A DNA stretch of 64,000 nucleotides. Origin: Saururus chinensis. Lineage: Eukaryota > Streptophyta > Magnoliopsida > Piperales > Saururaceae. Position numbers and translations under genes: made by a program. The stretch is from positions 18,659,014-18,723,013 of the forward strand of contig CP141144.1 of assembly GCA_035235625.1 (NCBI GenBank), in the 5' to 3' direction. Below the pieces are notes generated by a model, which was not told the origin of the DNA, searched no databases, and was given only the letters and a program-made list of their open reading frames with translations. Shown here piece after piece: positions 27,381 to 38,916 of the stretch. Positions within the stretch are counted from its first letter, which is position 1. Every line of letters begins with the position of its first letter.

Positions 27381-28023
27381 CTTTACCACCAGCTCCACCA
27401 CCTATGCAATCAATTGTCGCATTTGAAGTAAAGGAGGTGGTGGCAGAAAGGGTGAGGGGAAGGCGATGGTGGAGGAGGTGAAGATGAAGTTAAATGAAGC
27501 AGAGGTGGTGGCGAAGATGATGAAGTTGGTGACAAAGGCAATAGTCGATGGCGAAGGTGGTGGAGCCGGTCGTGGAAGTAGCAGAATTGAAGCTGGAGCA
27601 GCTAGAAATGAGAGTGGCTTAGTGAAGTTTTAATGAAGAAAATGGAAATGGGGTATTTTAGACAATTTATGCCACCTATGTGGAGGTTTATATGCGCATA
27701 GGGTCATTTGTGTATTATGTGATAATATGAGATATTTTCTATAATACATTATATCCTAGGGCCATTTTGGAAAAATCCTCTAATTTTTTTGGACTTAATA
27801 GTATCTCCCTCACTTGAGATTTTCCACTGGGTCGTGGCCTTCTGATTGTTTCTTGGCTACAAGAGATGCAACGTGGCAAGCCAATTGTGGTAGAGATGGA
27901 GATAGATGGCGGAGGTGGAAAGACAGTGGTGGTGATTATAACAGTAGATGGGATGATAGTGATAAGGGTGGTAGAGGTGGCAACAATGTTAGTAGTGGAC
28001 CTAGTGGTGGTGGAGGCAACAAT
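27381..28023. other. GGT/GGA-rich DNA with right inverted-repeat arm
   Basis: 27381-27600 and 27890-28023 are rich in GGTGGTGG/GAAGATGA runs, giving accidental Gly-, Arg- or Val-rich open frames (27814-28077, 27866-28063). 27600-27811 is the right arm of the inverted repeat shared with 18724-18935. The copia element starts at 28024. No gene is supported. Confidence 0.6.
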
Positions 28024-28191
28024 TGTGAAAGAGATAAAAGACTATTCAAACTTATGCAATTGATTATTATCACTTAGCGATCTATCAATAAGGTTATTGG
28101 AATCGAGTCAAGACGTAACAATCGTTTGCTAGGCACAAACGATCAATTGATATAGTTATTTGGAAGTTGAATATGTAAGAACTAATTGATC

Positions 28192-28557
28192 TGTTGTGCA
28201 CAATGACCAGATCGACCACTGCTTATTAGTTGCTTAGACTTACTTTATTATTTCCGTACGATTTGTTATTATAACAGTTAGTATAATGGATGTTTAGATG
28301 TATTTTGGGTTGGTTCAGTCAGTGGCCCGGGTTAGCTGAACCACTGACTGTTAGGCGCTCCTAGGGAAGTGGGCTGGCCTGGGTTGGGTTGGCGCAACTC
28401 CCTAGGGGACTGGTCGTCCCCTATATGGGTCGACCCTTGTTGCTTTTGGAGGTTATGCAAAGTATTGAATCACAGTTTCTCCCCTTTCTTCTCCAATTCT
28501 TCCCTTTCACTGCATAGTACTCCTAGGTACCGTTTGTGCCTGCAATAGGGCACAACA
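28192..28557 (+). repeat. G2 5' LTR
   Basis: 366 bp, from TGTTGTGCACAATG to GGGCACAACA. The last bases can fold as a hairpin (TTGTGCC / GGGCACAA). Most differences from the 3' LTR are C/T or G/A, plus an 8-bp indel. Confidence 0.93.
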
Positions 28558-28558
28558 T

Positions 28559-28570
28559 TGGTATCGGAGC
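28559..28570 (+). promoter_or_regulatory. G2 primer-binding site
   Basis: TGGTATCGGAGC, one base after the LTR; 11 of 12 match the initiator-Met tRNA complement. Confidence 0.85.
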
Positions 28571-28586
28571 ATTACGATTCTTGGAC

Positions 28587-29735
28587 ATGGCTTGAGGAAG
28601 CAAACTGCTGCTGTTCCGGAGGTTCAGACGGAGAAGGAGGCACCAGTGTCAGCGCCTGCCTTCTACGGACAGCCCGAAGGACGATCTTCCTGCCACCGCC
28701 AGTGATGCTAAACTCGACAAAATCATAGCAGCGCTGGAGATTCTGACATCGTACATGGCGAATACAGTCAAGGGCAAAATCCTGGGGTGCACAGCACCCA
28801 TCCTGCCAGGGCCGCCTCCTATGGTCATGGAGAAGGGCGGCCTGTCCCAAACTGCTGAGCCCACCCTCCCTTGCCCTTCGGTGACCGTGGACGTTGACAC
28901 ATGAGTCTTCCCTAGCCCAGCGCACTTCCCTCCCAGAATTCCAGCCCCATAGGGGCGCCGCCAGGCCTGGGACATGCGAGGCATACCAGGTGTTCGAGAT
29001 AATGCCCAGATGATGCCGCCCGCCCCCAACCAGTTTCCGGATGCAGAGGATGATTGGGATGATTATCTAGAGCATCGCGGCAGAGCCCGTGGGGGGGCTG
29101 AACCTCGTCTTGCTCGTTTGCAGTTCCCTCCCTATAATGGGGATGATGACCCGGTAGAATGGCTATATAAAGCAGAGAAGTTCTTCTCCTATCAAGGCAA
29201 AAACTCTGAGGTAGAGCATCTGCGCATAGCGGCCTTTCATTTGGATGGCGATGCATCGGTTTGGTTCCAGAGCTTTGAGAAAGAGGTGCGCTATCCTACT
29301 TGGGCAGCATTCTCTGATGAAATCTGCACACAGTTTGGCCCCAATGAATTTCAAGATTTCAATGAGATGTTGTCCACCCTGCGCCAGGCCACTACCGTGC
29401 AAGCCTATTATACAGACTTCATGAAGATCGTCAACAGGCTGCAGGAATGGCCTATGGCCGCCCTGGTGGGTACGTTCAAGAGTGGGTTGAAACAAGAAAT
29501 CTCAGAGGAAATGCGTCACTTCCCTTGCACAAGTATGCGGGATGTAGTGCGACATGCACGGATCGAAGAGGAAAAGCTGGTCCGTCAGCACAAGGGCGGG
29601 CGCTTGGGACCTCCACCCCGGCCTAGACTGAGCTCTACTCCTATGGTGACTGCTTCGGGCAATCCGGCCACAGGCCGCCTAGGCCAACCGCCTGCAGCAG
29701 CCACGCCCATTGTTTGTTGCCTCACGCCTGCCTAG
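28587..29735 (+). pseudogene. G2 gag
   Basis: One reading frame from ATG 28587, broken by TGA at 28593, TGA at 28902 and TAG at 28950, then open 28974-29732 and stopped by TAG at 29733. The open part holds the gag capsid core (LQFPPYNGDDDPVEWLYKAE, then VWFQSFEKE...TW) with a basic Pro-rich end. This protein would form the particle shell. Without the stops it would run on into the next segment. Confidence 0.88.
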
Positions 29736-30425
29736 ATGGAAGAGCACCGAGCCAAGGGGTTGTGCTTTCATTGTGATGAAAAATTCGTACCTGGACATCG
29801 CTGCACTGTTAAGGGCAGCTTGCTCATGGAGGAGGTCGACGATGAGGTGGACAGCAAGGCCGATGCTACATCACTAGTAGCCGAGGACATGCTACCTGAG
29901 ATTTCAGTCCATGCATTCGCTGGCACTTTCACTCCGCACACTATGCGGGTGCGGGGATTTCTGAAGCGGGAGCAGGTAGCTATCTTGATCGACAGTGGTT
30001 CCACCCATAATTTTATTAATGATAAGGTAGCTCATCGCCTCGGATGTGTGGTGTCGGACTCAAAACCGTTCGAGGTATTGATTGGTGATGATAAGCATCT
30101 TCGGAGTACCAGTGTGTGCGCTCAGATTGCTCTCTCGATTCAGGGAACCGTATTTGTCACCGACCTTTTCTTGTTGCCCACAAAAGGGGCGGATGTCGTT
30201 TTGGGAGTACAGTGGCTGCAGGAATTAGGTGATGTTGTGTGGAATTTTTGGGATATGGTGATGGAATTCGAGCACCAGGGACAGCGGGTTCCGTTGGAGG
30301 GGTCACGGCCTGGCACTCTTCTTGCGGCCCAGGACATGGGCTCCTTCTTCAGGTTTGCCCCTCAGGGTATTCTTTTGCAGTAGCGGGCTATTATGGGCGT
30401 TCCACAGGATTAGATTCCCTCTGAT
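29736..30425 (+). pseudogene. G2 zinc knuckle and protease
   Basis: Same frame as gag. Begins with a zinc-knuckle variant CFHCDEKFVPGHRC typical of plant Ty3/gypsy, then the aspartic protease motif ILIDSGSTHNFI near 29985. Ends at TAG 30381 and a second in-frame TAG at 30411. Confidence 0.88.
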
Positions 30426-31643
30426 TTGCAGGTGCTCTTGACCGAACATGACGACTTATTCGCTGAGCCGCAAGGGCTGCCTCCCATCTGGCCTCATGAA
30501 CATCGTATCTCCATTCTTCTAGGGGCGGCACCAGCCAATGTCCGGCCATACCGTTATCCTCACATCCAGAAGTCTGAGATCGAACGGTTGGTTGCGGACA
30601 TGCTACAGTCCGACATCATTCGTCCTAGCACAAGTTCTTATTCGTCTCCTGTGCTTTTGGTTCACAAGAAAGATGACTCGTGGCGGTTTTGTGTGGATTA
30701 CCGTGCTCTAAAAGCCATCACTGTCAAAGATAAGTACCCCATCCCTGTGATTGAAGAATTGTTGGATGAATTGACAGGTGCCAACATCTTTAGTAAGCTT
30801 GATCTTCGTTCTGGGTATCATCAGATTCGTGTGCAGCCCTCTGATGTACACAAGACAGCATTCCGGACTCACGATGGCCACTTCGAATTCTTGGTCATGC
30901 CTTTTGGTCTGACCAATGCCCTTTCCACATTCCAGTCTCTGATGAATGATATTTTTTGGCCTTTCCTTCGTCGGCACCTATTGGTCTTCTTTGATGATAC
31001 TTTGGTCTACAGTCAGTCGTGGGACGAACACTTGACTCATCTCAGGTCGGTTTTCTCTATATTGCGTGCTAATTCCTTATTTCTGAAGCGTTCAAAGTGT
31101 TCATTTGGCAGCCCGCAAGTTGAGTATTTGGGTCACATTATTTCTCAGAACGGTGTTGCTAATGACCCAGCCAAAGTGGCCGCTATGCTCTCATGGCCGA
31201 CCCCAACATGTGTCCGAGCACTGAGGGGTTTCCTTGGTCTTACCGGCTATTATCGCCGGTTTATCCAGCGGTATGGCGAATTGGCTCGTCCTCTTACAGA
31301 ACTATTGAAGAAGGGGGCGTTCATATGGTCGTCGGCGGCCCAAACAGCCTTCGATGAGTTAAAGCAAGCCATGGTGTCTGCCCCGGTCCTGCTCCTACCG
31401 GATTTTAGTCGGCCGTTTGTGGTGGAGACAGATGCGTCGGAGAAAGGCTTGGGTGCTGTCCTCTTGCAGGATGACCGACCCCTAGCTTATTTCAGCAAAG
31501 CACTAGCTGGTCACTCCTTGTCTATGCCAGTGTATGAGAAGGAAATGTTGGCTATCATCCTCGCCGTTGCCAAATGGCACCCGTATCTATTGGGTTGTTG
31601 TTTCCTGATTCGCACCGATCATCATCCGCTAAAATATTTTTAA
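30426..31643 (+). pseudogene. G2 reverse transcriptase and RNase H
   Basis: Continues the same frame for about 405 codons. RT blocks include FSKLDLRSGYHQIRV, the catalytic LLVFFDDTLVYS (two Asp intact) and FLGLTGYYRRFI. RNase H begins at VVETDASEKGLGAVL and ends at RTDHHPLKYF, where the loss of one T in a T run (31636-31641) shifts the frame to a TAA. Confidence 0.93.
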
Positions 31644-32434
31644 ATCAACGTGTGTCTACTCCGGCTCAGCAGAGGTAGGTGAGTAAGTTGCTTGGCTATG
31701 ACTACGCGTTAGTGTACAAGAAGGGGTCCGACAATATCGTTGTTGATGCGCTCTCTCGTAGTCCAGCCCCTGGTTCCTGCTGCACCATCTCCACCCTTTC
31801 TTGCCCGTTTATTGAGGAGCTCCAGCGCGCATATGGTTTGGATTCATGGACGCAGGGAGTTATTGACGCCATTCAGGCCGAACCAGCAGCCCAGCCTTTC
31901 TTTGTGTGGCGGGATGGCCTTCTATTCTGGAAAAACCGCTTGTGGGTACCGGAGGTTTCTGATTTGCACAGCCGTATCATTTCACATTTCCATGACACTC
32001 CGGTGGCTGGTCATGAGGGGTCCTTCCGTACATATAAGCGGGTTAGCCAGAGCTTCTTATGGAGGGGTGTTCGTCGTGCCGTCCACGATTACGTCGCAAC
32101 TTGTGATGTATGTCAGCGGGCAAAAGCCACAACCACCTCCCCAGCCGGGTTGCTCCATCCCCTACCTATTCCAGAGAAGGTTTGGGACGACATTTCGATG
32201 GATTTTGTGGAGGCTTTACCAGTCATGCAGGGTAAGTCCGCCGTCATGGTTGTGGTGGACATATTGTCGAAGTATGCCCATTTTTGCACGCTTGGCCATC
32301 CCTTCACTACGAAGATGGTTGCTGAGCTCTTTGTTCGCGAGGTGGCCCACTTGCATGGTATGCCACACACTATTGTCTTTGATCCGGACCGGATATTTCA
32401 TTCACAGTTTTGGCAGGAGTTTTTCCTATTGTAG
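31644..32434 (+). pseudogene. G2 RNase H end and integrase
   Basis: Frame resumes with a TAG at 31676 where Trp is expected. It then has LGYDYALVYKKGSDN..VDALSR, the zinc-binding HDTPVAGH...CDVCQ motif and the integrase core Asp residues in ISMDFVEALP and VFDPDRIF. Stops at TAG 32432. Confidence 0.9.
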
Positions 32435-33269
32435 GGGTCTTCTTTACATATGAGCACTGCTTATCATCCTCAGACCGATGGCCAGACGGAGGTGGTTTAT
32501 CGTTGCTTGGAACAATACCTCCATTGTTTCACCATGCAGCAACCCCGCAAATGGCTTCAACTCCTTCCCTGGGCTGAGTGGTCGTATAATACGGCTTATC
32601 ATATGCATGCTGGGTTCACCCCATTTGAGGTGCTTTATGGGCGGCCGCCGCCGACTGTCTTATCTTATGTGCCGAGTCGTTCCTCTGTTGCCGAGGTGGA
32701 TTATATGTTGCAGATGCGGGATGAGGTCTTACGCCAGTTAAAGGAAAATCTCTTAGCTGTCCAGAACTGGATGAAGCAGGTTTATGATCGTCATCATATG
32801 GATCGGGAATTTGCTGTTGGTGATTTGGTCTATGTCTCGGTCCTTCCCCAGCGTCAGACCTCTCTGTTTCAGCAGGCGAACTCCAAGCTGGCCCCCCGCT
32901 TTCATGGCCCATATTTTAGTGAGGAGCGTATTGGACAGGTGGCCTACCGCCTTACTCTTCCTCCTGATTCTTTAGTTCATCCGGTGTTTCATGTCTCTCA
33001 TCTGCGACGTTTTGTGGGTGATGCTGCTGTGGCGCGTGCCGCTCCTCCTCCTCCTTTGATGGGGCTGCCTGTGTCCGCTGATCCTATTCCTGCCGTTGTT
33101 CTCCAGAAGCGTCAGGTTCGCCGCTCCAGCCGTATTGTCACTGAGGTTTTGCTGTCTTGGCAGGGTCAGCCTTTGGAGGATGCCACGTGGATGCTTGAAG
33201 ATGACTTTCTGGCCTGATTTCCAGGTTGGTCGCCTTGAGGACAAGGCGAATAGCGGAAGCATGGTGGAG
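32435..33269 (+). pseudogene. G2 integrase C-terminus, chromodomain-like tail and purine tract
   Basis: Opens with STAYHPQTDGQTEVV (third acidic catalytic residue, Glu), then FHVSHLRRFVG and a short SWQGQPLEDATW block resembling the chromodomain of chromoviruses. TGA near 33216 comes one shift before the expected LEDKANSG ending. The purine-rich stretch up to 33269 primes plus-strand synthesis. Confidence 0.88.
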
Positions 33270-33644
33270 TGTTGTGCACGATGACCAGACTCGACCACTG
33301 CTTCACTGCTTATTAGTTGCTTAGACTTACTTTATTATTTCCGTATAATTTGCTATTGTAATAGTTAGTATAATGGATGTTTAGATGTATTTTGGGTTGG
33401 TTTAGTCAGTGGCCCGGGTTAGCCGAACCACTGACTGTTAGGCACTCCTAGGGAAGTGGGCCAGCCCGGGTTGGGTTGGCACAACTCCCTAGGGGACTAG
33501 TCGTCCCCTATATGGGTCGACCCCTGTTGCTTTTGGAGGTTATGCAAAGTATTGAATCACAGTTTCTCCCATTTCTTCTCCAATTCTTCCCTTTCACTGC
33601 GTAGTACTCCTAGGTACCGTTTGTGCCTATAATCAGGCACAACA
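33270..33644 (+). repeat. G2 3' LTR
   Basis: 375 bp. Differs from the 5' LTR by a tandem 8-bp insertion near its start and about 20 base changes. Ends GGCACAACA, followed by TGATC. Confidence 0.93.
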
Positions 33645-33777
33645 TGATCATCGTTTGTATTACTAGAAGTAGACAAAAACACAAATAATCAATTGCCAGG
33701 TGCAAGGGAAGTTAGGTTGAAGGCCAGTAACAAAGTTTACTTTTAAACTCTTTTTGATTGACTACTTTGGGATTTCC

Positions 33778-34970
33778 TGTCATGCCCTGGGATTTTAAAC
33801 CATATTGAAAATTTTTCATAAAATGTATCACAGTTCGCCTGGGCATGCAACTAGAGCTATTCAACGTAAGTATGGTATAAAATTTAGTTTCCTAGAAATT
33901 ACTGTCCATATACAAACACAAGGAGAAAAATAATAAGAGTTCTTACATATGTTTTAGGTGCAGTTAAAATCCTTGAAATCATCTAAAAAATTTCCAAGTA
34001 TGCCCTTGTACTCACATACTAAGCTTCACCAAGTCATGCAAGGTATGGGGGTGGTGAGTATTTTAAAATACTCAATAGGAGAATTTATACTATTAGGTAT
34101 AAAGCAACATATGGTAGTTTCAAACCACATAAGATAGATACTACATTTTTAATATAACAGGATATTTTTTTCACCCAAAATTACCCCTATAACTTCTTCC
34201 TATGTATCAAAGATGATCCAAGGGCTTATAAGCTCTCATGGCTTGCTACAAGTGTCTCAGACACTACTCCATCCTAAAGACTTTGTTATGGGTACAAAGC
34301 AGCCTCCACTTACCCCTCCATGGATCATTGCAAAACCACCTTGCACATGTGGAGAGAAGAGACATTGTGCTCATAGGGCACCAAGATCATGAGAGTAGAG
34401 AGTCAACTTATGATATTATCCACCCTAGCACACATAGCCTTTTTAAATATTTATGACCTTCATTAGGGGATCACTAGGCTAAAATAAGTATTTTGCATCC
34501 GATTTCAAATTAAATTATAATTGTTCCCTCTTCTAATCCGCAGAGCTCTATCGGAGTGCCCAGCTAAAGCTTCGGATAAATAAATCAAACCTAAGTTCTT
34601 ATACTCATAAAGGGTAGTTTTCTTTTTAAAAATTTTATCCTAATGTTTATCTTAACAAAAACCCTAACCTTACCTCTACAAGTCATAGAAGTGTCACTAG
34701 TAACGGCTACAAAGATAGAGTTGGTTGCTCGTTTCAACGAGAAAATTACTTTTTCTTTATCCTATTTCAATAACTCGATCACTATTCTTGTACATATTTC
34801 AAAAACTATTCTTGAGAATCGTCCTTCTACAAGGAATGATTCTCTAAAACCACTTTTCAAGCATACTTTAGTCATTCCTAATTAAAACACTGATGAAGCT
34901 AGATTTTCTGTCTCACACACTTCAATGTGTATAATTCAAAATCAAATTCCAAGGATAATCATTGATAAAA

Positions 34971-35007
<37 letters not shown>

Positions 35008-36288
35008 CAATCATAATAATCACAATATATGCCTAATATCCTACTTCAAAGGATAATTATTCAATAAATTAAATATATAAGTTAATCATAAAGCATACAA
35101 TATATAAATCATAACCTATTCCAACCAGTAATCATTTGACAAATCAAATATAGGTGCAAAAATTTTAAAATGTAACTTGAAATTAACTCTAACACATGGC
35201 ATGCTAGAGTCATATAAATATTAAGTTAAAATGACAACGTATGTAAATATTTATGCTATAAGAAAGGATAAAAACCCCTACCTTGCTCTCAACGCGAGCT
35301 TGAAGATGACAAACTAGACTCCACACACTTGGATGTTAATTTTTTGGGCTTTAGAGTTCACTTACTAGAAAAAAAAACCACCACAACTTTTAGTGTGCTT
35401 GATTTCGGTAAAAACACCTCTTCAATTACTTGAATCAGATTTAAAATGTCTTAGAATGAGAGAAATGAAGTTTGAGGATTGTGGGAAAGAAAATTGGAAA
35501 AATTGAACACCATTTAAGAGTACGAAGGTGGTTTGCGAGATTGCCACACTTCACGTGCGTAGTGCATGATGTGGGTCCTGGCATGCGTAATGTCACGAGG
35601 TAGCGAAGCGGACTATTCATGACATGTGCTAGGGTGCACACACATGTGGAAGTGTTAAATACTAGGTATTTATGCATTGCGAAAACTGCCTATAGTGTTA
35701 CACACCATGTATGCACGCGTTGCGGGGAGGGCCCACAACATTGCTCAACATGTATGTGCAATGTTGCGTAGAATACATGCAATGATATGCACAAATAGTT
35801 GGCTATGTTAGGACACATGGTCGGCTAGTACATATTTGGATTCTTAAGATGTCCCCTCCACCTCAAATAGCGTTGGAGAGTCCTTTGGATTGTTTTTGGG
35901 CCGTTTGACAAACTTTGGAGGAACCATGCCCGTACAACCACTTTGGCTGTCACTCTAGCAGAATGGGGAAAGTCTCTTATGCTATATAGAATTACTTGCT
36001 TGGCTATTTCGCCTTGCGAGTGCCGCATAGTAGGCATTTCTTGGGTGCCTCCATGACAATAGTATGTAGGATAGTGTGGTAGTGTTGTGCATTGCATGCG
36101 CAATGCGCATCTCTTCATACGGTGTGCGTAATGCCAGTCATCACTGGTGCATTATATCTTTTTCTTTTATTTTTTTTATAAAGAACAAATATGATATATT
36201 TGATGTCTTTGTAAAATAGAAAGTCTATGTAGAAAATGAAATTGGATTGAAACATAAATGCACTAAATCTAATAATAGGGGTGTGACA
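33778..36288. mobile_element. 2.5-kb LTR-like block inside the copia element
   Basis: Starts TGTCATGCCCTGGG and ends GGGGTGTGACA, suggesting an LTR or solo LTR, but the flanks (TTTCC left, AGAAT right) do not match. On its right the copia integrase begins mid-domain, so copia sequence was lost there. It carries a (TA)n run at 34974-35003, several GCGCAATGC-like motifs at 35540-36130 and no protein motifs. Open frames inside (34238-34456, 34643-34885, 35825-36118) look like chance. Confidence 0.5.
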
Positions 36289-37000
36289 AGAATGAGATTA
36301 GAAGACTCATGACTACACCAAGAAAACTCGGACAGAATGGTGTGGCAGAACGGATGAAAAAGATTATCTTAGAGTATGCTAGGATGCATGTATATTTAAG
36401 CTTGCTAGTGCAACTTTGAGTTGATGTACAACGGGGTACTTGAGCAACATCCACATCTTACTCCTTCGATGATGGGATTCCAAAAAAGACATAGACAAGG
36501 AAGGAGGTAAAATGTGTGTTTGGTGTGCAACATATGTGCATGTTGAGCCAAAAAACATGGGAAAGTTTGATGTCAAAACTTCTAAGTGTTACTTCATAGG
36601 CTGTGAAGGTGGCAACTATGGTTACATGCACTGGGATCCTGTATAAAAAAAGGTGGTGAAAAGCATTGTTCTTTTCAATGAGGCAAAGTTGTATAAAGAC
36701 AAGCAAGTAATATAAAAGGGGAATGAGATTGCAAAGGAGTTTGTAGAACTTGAGAAAATTGATGCAAGTGGTTCAACTTCTAGGTTCACAATGATTAAAC
36801 TAATGTTTTTAATGTGGATTTTTCACAGGATGACAATCATGTTACAACTGAAGAAAATCAGACCTCTATGTCTCAAACATGGCTTCATAAAAGCCTTGGA
36901 TAAACATCCACTAAACAAAGTAAGTAGAAAACACCCTGATCTTCTAGCATTAATTTGTCAAAATTTACACCATAAGGATTGTTTATTGCTTTGTAACAAT
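36289..37000 (+). pseudogene. Copia integrase remnant
   Basis: In broken frames: TTPRKLGQNGVAERMKKI near 36313, then VHVEPKNMGKFDVKTSKCYF and YMHWDP near 36540-36640, the Ty1/copia integrase core end and the domain after it. Multiple stops. Confidence 0.8.
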
Positions 37001-37780
37001 TGAATATTTGTATCTAGAGCAGTTAAATATGAAGATTATATTCCTTCATAGAGACTTGGAGGAAGTGATCTATATGCATTAGTCACAAGGGTATTTTGTG
37101 CCAAGAAAGGAGAATTTGGTGTATAAGTTAAAGACGGGCTTGTTTGGCTTGAAATAAGCTCTTGGACAATGGCATAAGAAATTTAATGGTTTCATAAAAA
37201 AATATTGACTTCTACATGTGTCACTCGGACCATTGTTGCAACTAAAAGAAGTTAACCTTCTCCTATCTTATATTCGTGTTGTATGTTGATGACATATTTA
37301 TTGCAAGGTCAGACATGAAGAAGATTGAGAATGTAAAAAAAAAAAGTATGTCCAAAGAGTTTTTCATGAAAGATTTGGAAGGAAAATAAATCCTAGGCAT
37401 AAGCATAACTAGGGACATGAAACATAGGAAGTTGCAATTATCTTCGGAATATGCGGAGAAAGTCTTGTATAGATACAATATAGCTATAGTTGAGCTTGTA
37501 GGTAATCCATTGGAGAGAAAGTTCAAACTCTCTAGAATTAGGCTCCATCCACCTCCTAGGAGCGAAAGCACATAGCGAGTGTACCCTATGCCTCGGTTGT
37601 TGGAAGTCTTATGTATGTTACATGTACTAGATTAGACACTGATTATGCAGTGGGATCAATTGCTAGATACATGAGTGATTTAGGTAAAAAGCTGAGGAGG
37701 TAGTAAAGTGGATTATGAGGTATCTACAAAGGATTTGCAAACAAAAGTTTTAATACCACATTCAGGGATGACTCTCTATT
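37001..37780 (+). pseudogene. Copia reverse transcriptase remnant
   Basis: Contains LEEVIYMHQSQGYF near 37055, VYKLKTGLFGLK near 37120 and the catalytic YVDDIFIARSDMKKI near 37280, followed by KKFSMSKEFFMKDLE-like sequence. Frame is broken by many stops. Confidence 0.8.
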
Positions 37781-38260
37781 GTGGTGGGACAAAGGTTAAG
37801 TCGTAGGGTTATACGCATTAAGATCTTATAGGTGATTTAGATAGTAGAAAGAGCACTACAGGATATGTATTTACATTGGCTAGTAGTGCTTTTCATTGGC
37901 AATCTTCACTACATAAGACGGTGACCACAGAGGCAAACAAGGTTTTGGTTTAGTTTAAGGCTTTTTTGAAAGAAATAGGCAAAAAGCAATGTGAATATTA
38001 GTTGCACTCAAACAACCAAAGTGTCATTTATCTTGCAAAGAATGCAATGTTTCATTCAAGGACAAAGCACATTAATACTAAGTATCACTTTATCTAATCA
38101 AATATGGAAAATGGACAACTTCAGTTGGAGAAGATCCACAACTTCAGTTTGTCCTACAAGTTTGTTCTATTTTACAGGAGAATGAGTTAAAAGATGATGA
38201 CTTCAAGTGGGAGATTATTTAGGGAATTGTGAAGTTGGATCAGTCTCCGAAGTGGGAGAT
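37781..38260 (+). pseudogene. Copia RNase H remnant and 3' end
   Basis: LDSRKSTTGYVFTLASSAFHW near 37840, AKNAMFHSRTKHINTKYHF near 38030 and ENGQLQLEKIHN near 38105 are the standard copia RNase H end. It is followed by GAAGTGGGAGAT, the purine tract before the 3' LTR. Confidence 0.8.
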
Positions 38261-38916
38261 TGTGAAAGAGATGGAAGACTATCTAAACTTGTGTGATTGA
38301 TCACTAGTGTGAAAGAGATGGAAGACTATCTAAACTTGTGTGATTGATCACTAGTATTGGGTAATCAATTGATAAGGTTATTGAAAGTCGAGTTGGGACA
38401 TAATGATTGATTGCTAGGCATGGGTGATCAATCTATTGAGTTACTAGATGTTGCATCCAGAAGAACCTATTGATTGTAACCCAAACAATTAATCTTTTGC
38501 ATTACTAGAAGTGGACAGAAACATAAATGATAGATCGCCAGGCGCTAGCAATCGCTCAGTTGAAGACCAAGAATGCAATTTGCCCTGATACAAACTCTTT
38601 CTGATTGGCTAGTTTGGGATTTCCTTCGCTAGATAAGCATATATGGACTTGTACATCCCATAAGGTATATATAGGCTCTTAGAGTCCTAAAGGGTTAAGA
38701 AGAAGCATTGTCAAAACTTGTGCTTTGGGGAGTTGAGAGCGTTTGAGAGCTTGAAGGTTGTACTATTCTTCTGTAAAATAATAGATTTGTGTGATAGGTG
38801 GAGGCTAGCACTTTGCTAGACGACCTTAAAATTTTCATTGTTCTCTTATTATGTTTATTTCATCATTGAAGGTCTAGTTGTGCACCTCTTTATAGGGGGT
38901 TTTGCTTTCCCCAACA
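38261..38916 (+). repeat. Copia 3' LTR
   Basis: 656 bp from TGTGAAAG to CCCAACA, matching 28024-28191 and 33650-33777. Its first 47 bases are duplicated in tandem (38261-38307, 38308-38354). A TATA-like TATATATAGG lies near 38664. It contains GATTGATTGCTAGGCATGGG and GATCGCCAGGCGCTAGC motifs. Confidence 0.8.

Larger units (their letters stand above)
28192..33644 (+). mobile_element. Ty3/gypsy element G2, full-length, inactivated
   Basis: 5453 bp, inserted into the copia 5' LTR with a perfect TGATC duplication (28187-28191 and 33645-33649). LTR ends are TGTTGTGC...GCACAACA. Gag, protease, RT, RNase H and integrase are all present in order, with a weak chromodomain-like tail. Small size, short LTRs and this tail suggest a chromovirus, perhaps Reina-like (inferred). 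At least seven stop codons and two frameshifts make it dead, but the LTRs differ by only about 20 substitutions by hand count, so insertion was fairly recent. Confidence 0.93.
28024..38916 (+). mobile_element. Ty1/copia element, decayed, with two later LTR-type insertions
   Basis: The start TGTGAAAG and end CCCAACA are flanked by ACAAT (28019-28023) and ACAAC (38917-38921), a 4-of-5 target duplication. The 5' LTR is 28024-28191 plus 33650-33777, split by G2. Pol order is integrase then RT then RNase H (36289-38200), which identifies copia. The rest of the 5' LTR, gag, protease and the start of integrase are missing, replaced by the block at 33778-36288. Inactive. Confidence 0.8.

Noticed and set aside
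27814..28077. Gly-rich protein open frame
   Set aside because: It arises from GGT/GGA low-complexity DNA, runs into the copia LTR and has no promoter, splice or homology support.
28572..29495. Several minus-strand open frames of 110-126 codons
   Set aside because: They are antisense shadows of the G2 gag frame.
18943..33644. Endogenous pararetrovirus
   Set aside because: Both elements have LTRs, tRNA primer sites, integrase and target duplications; no movement or coat-protein motif seen.
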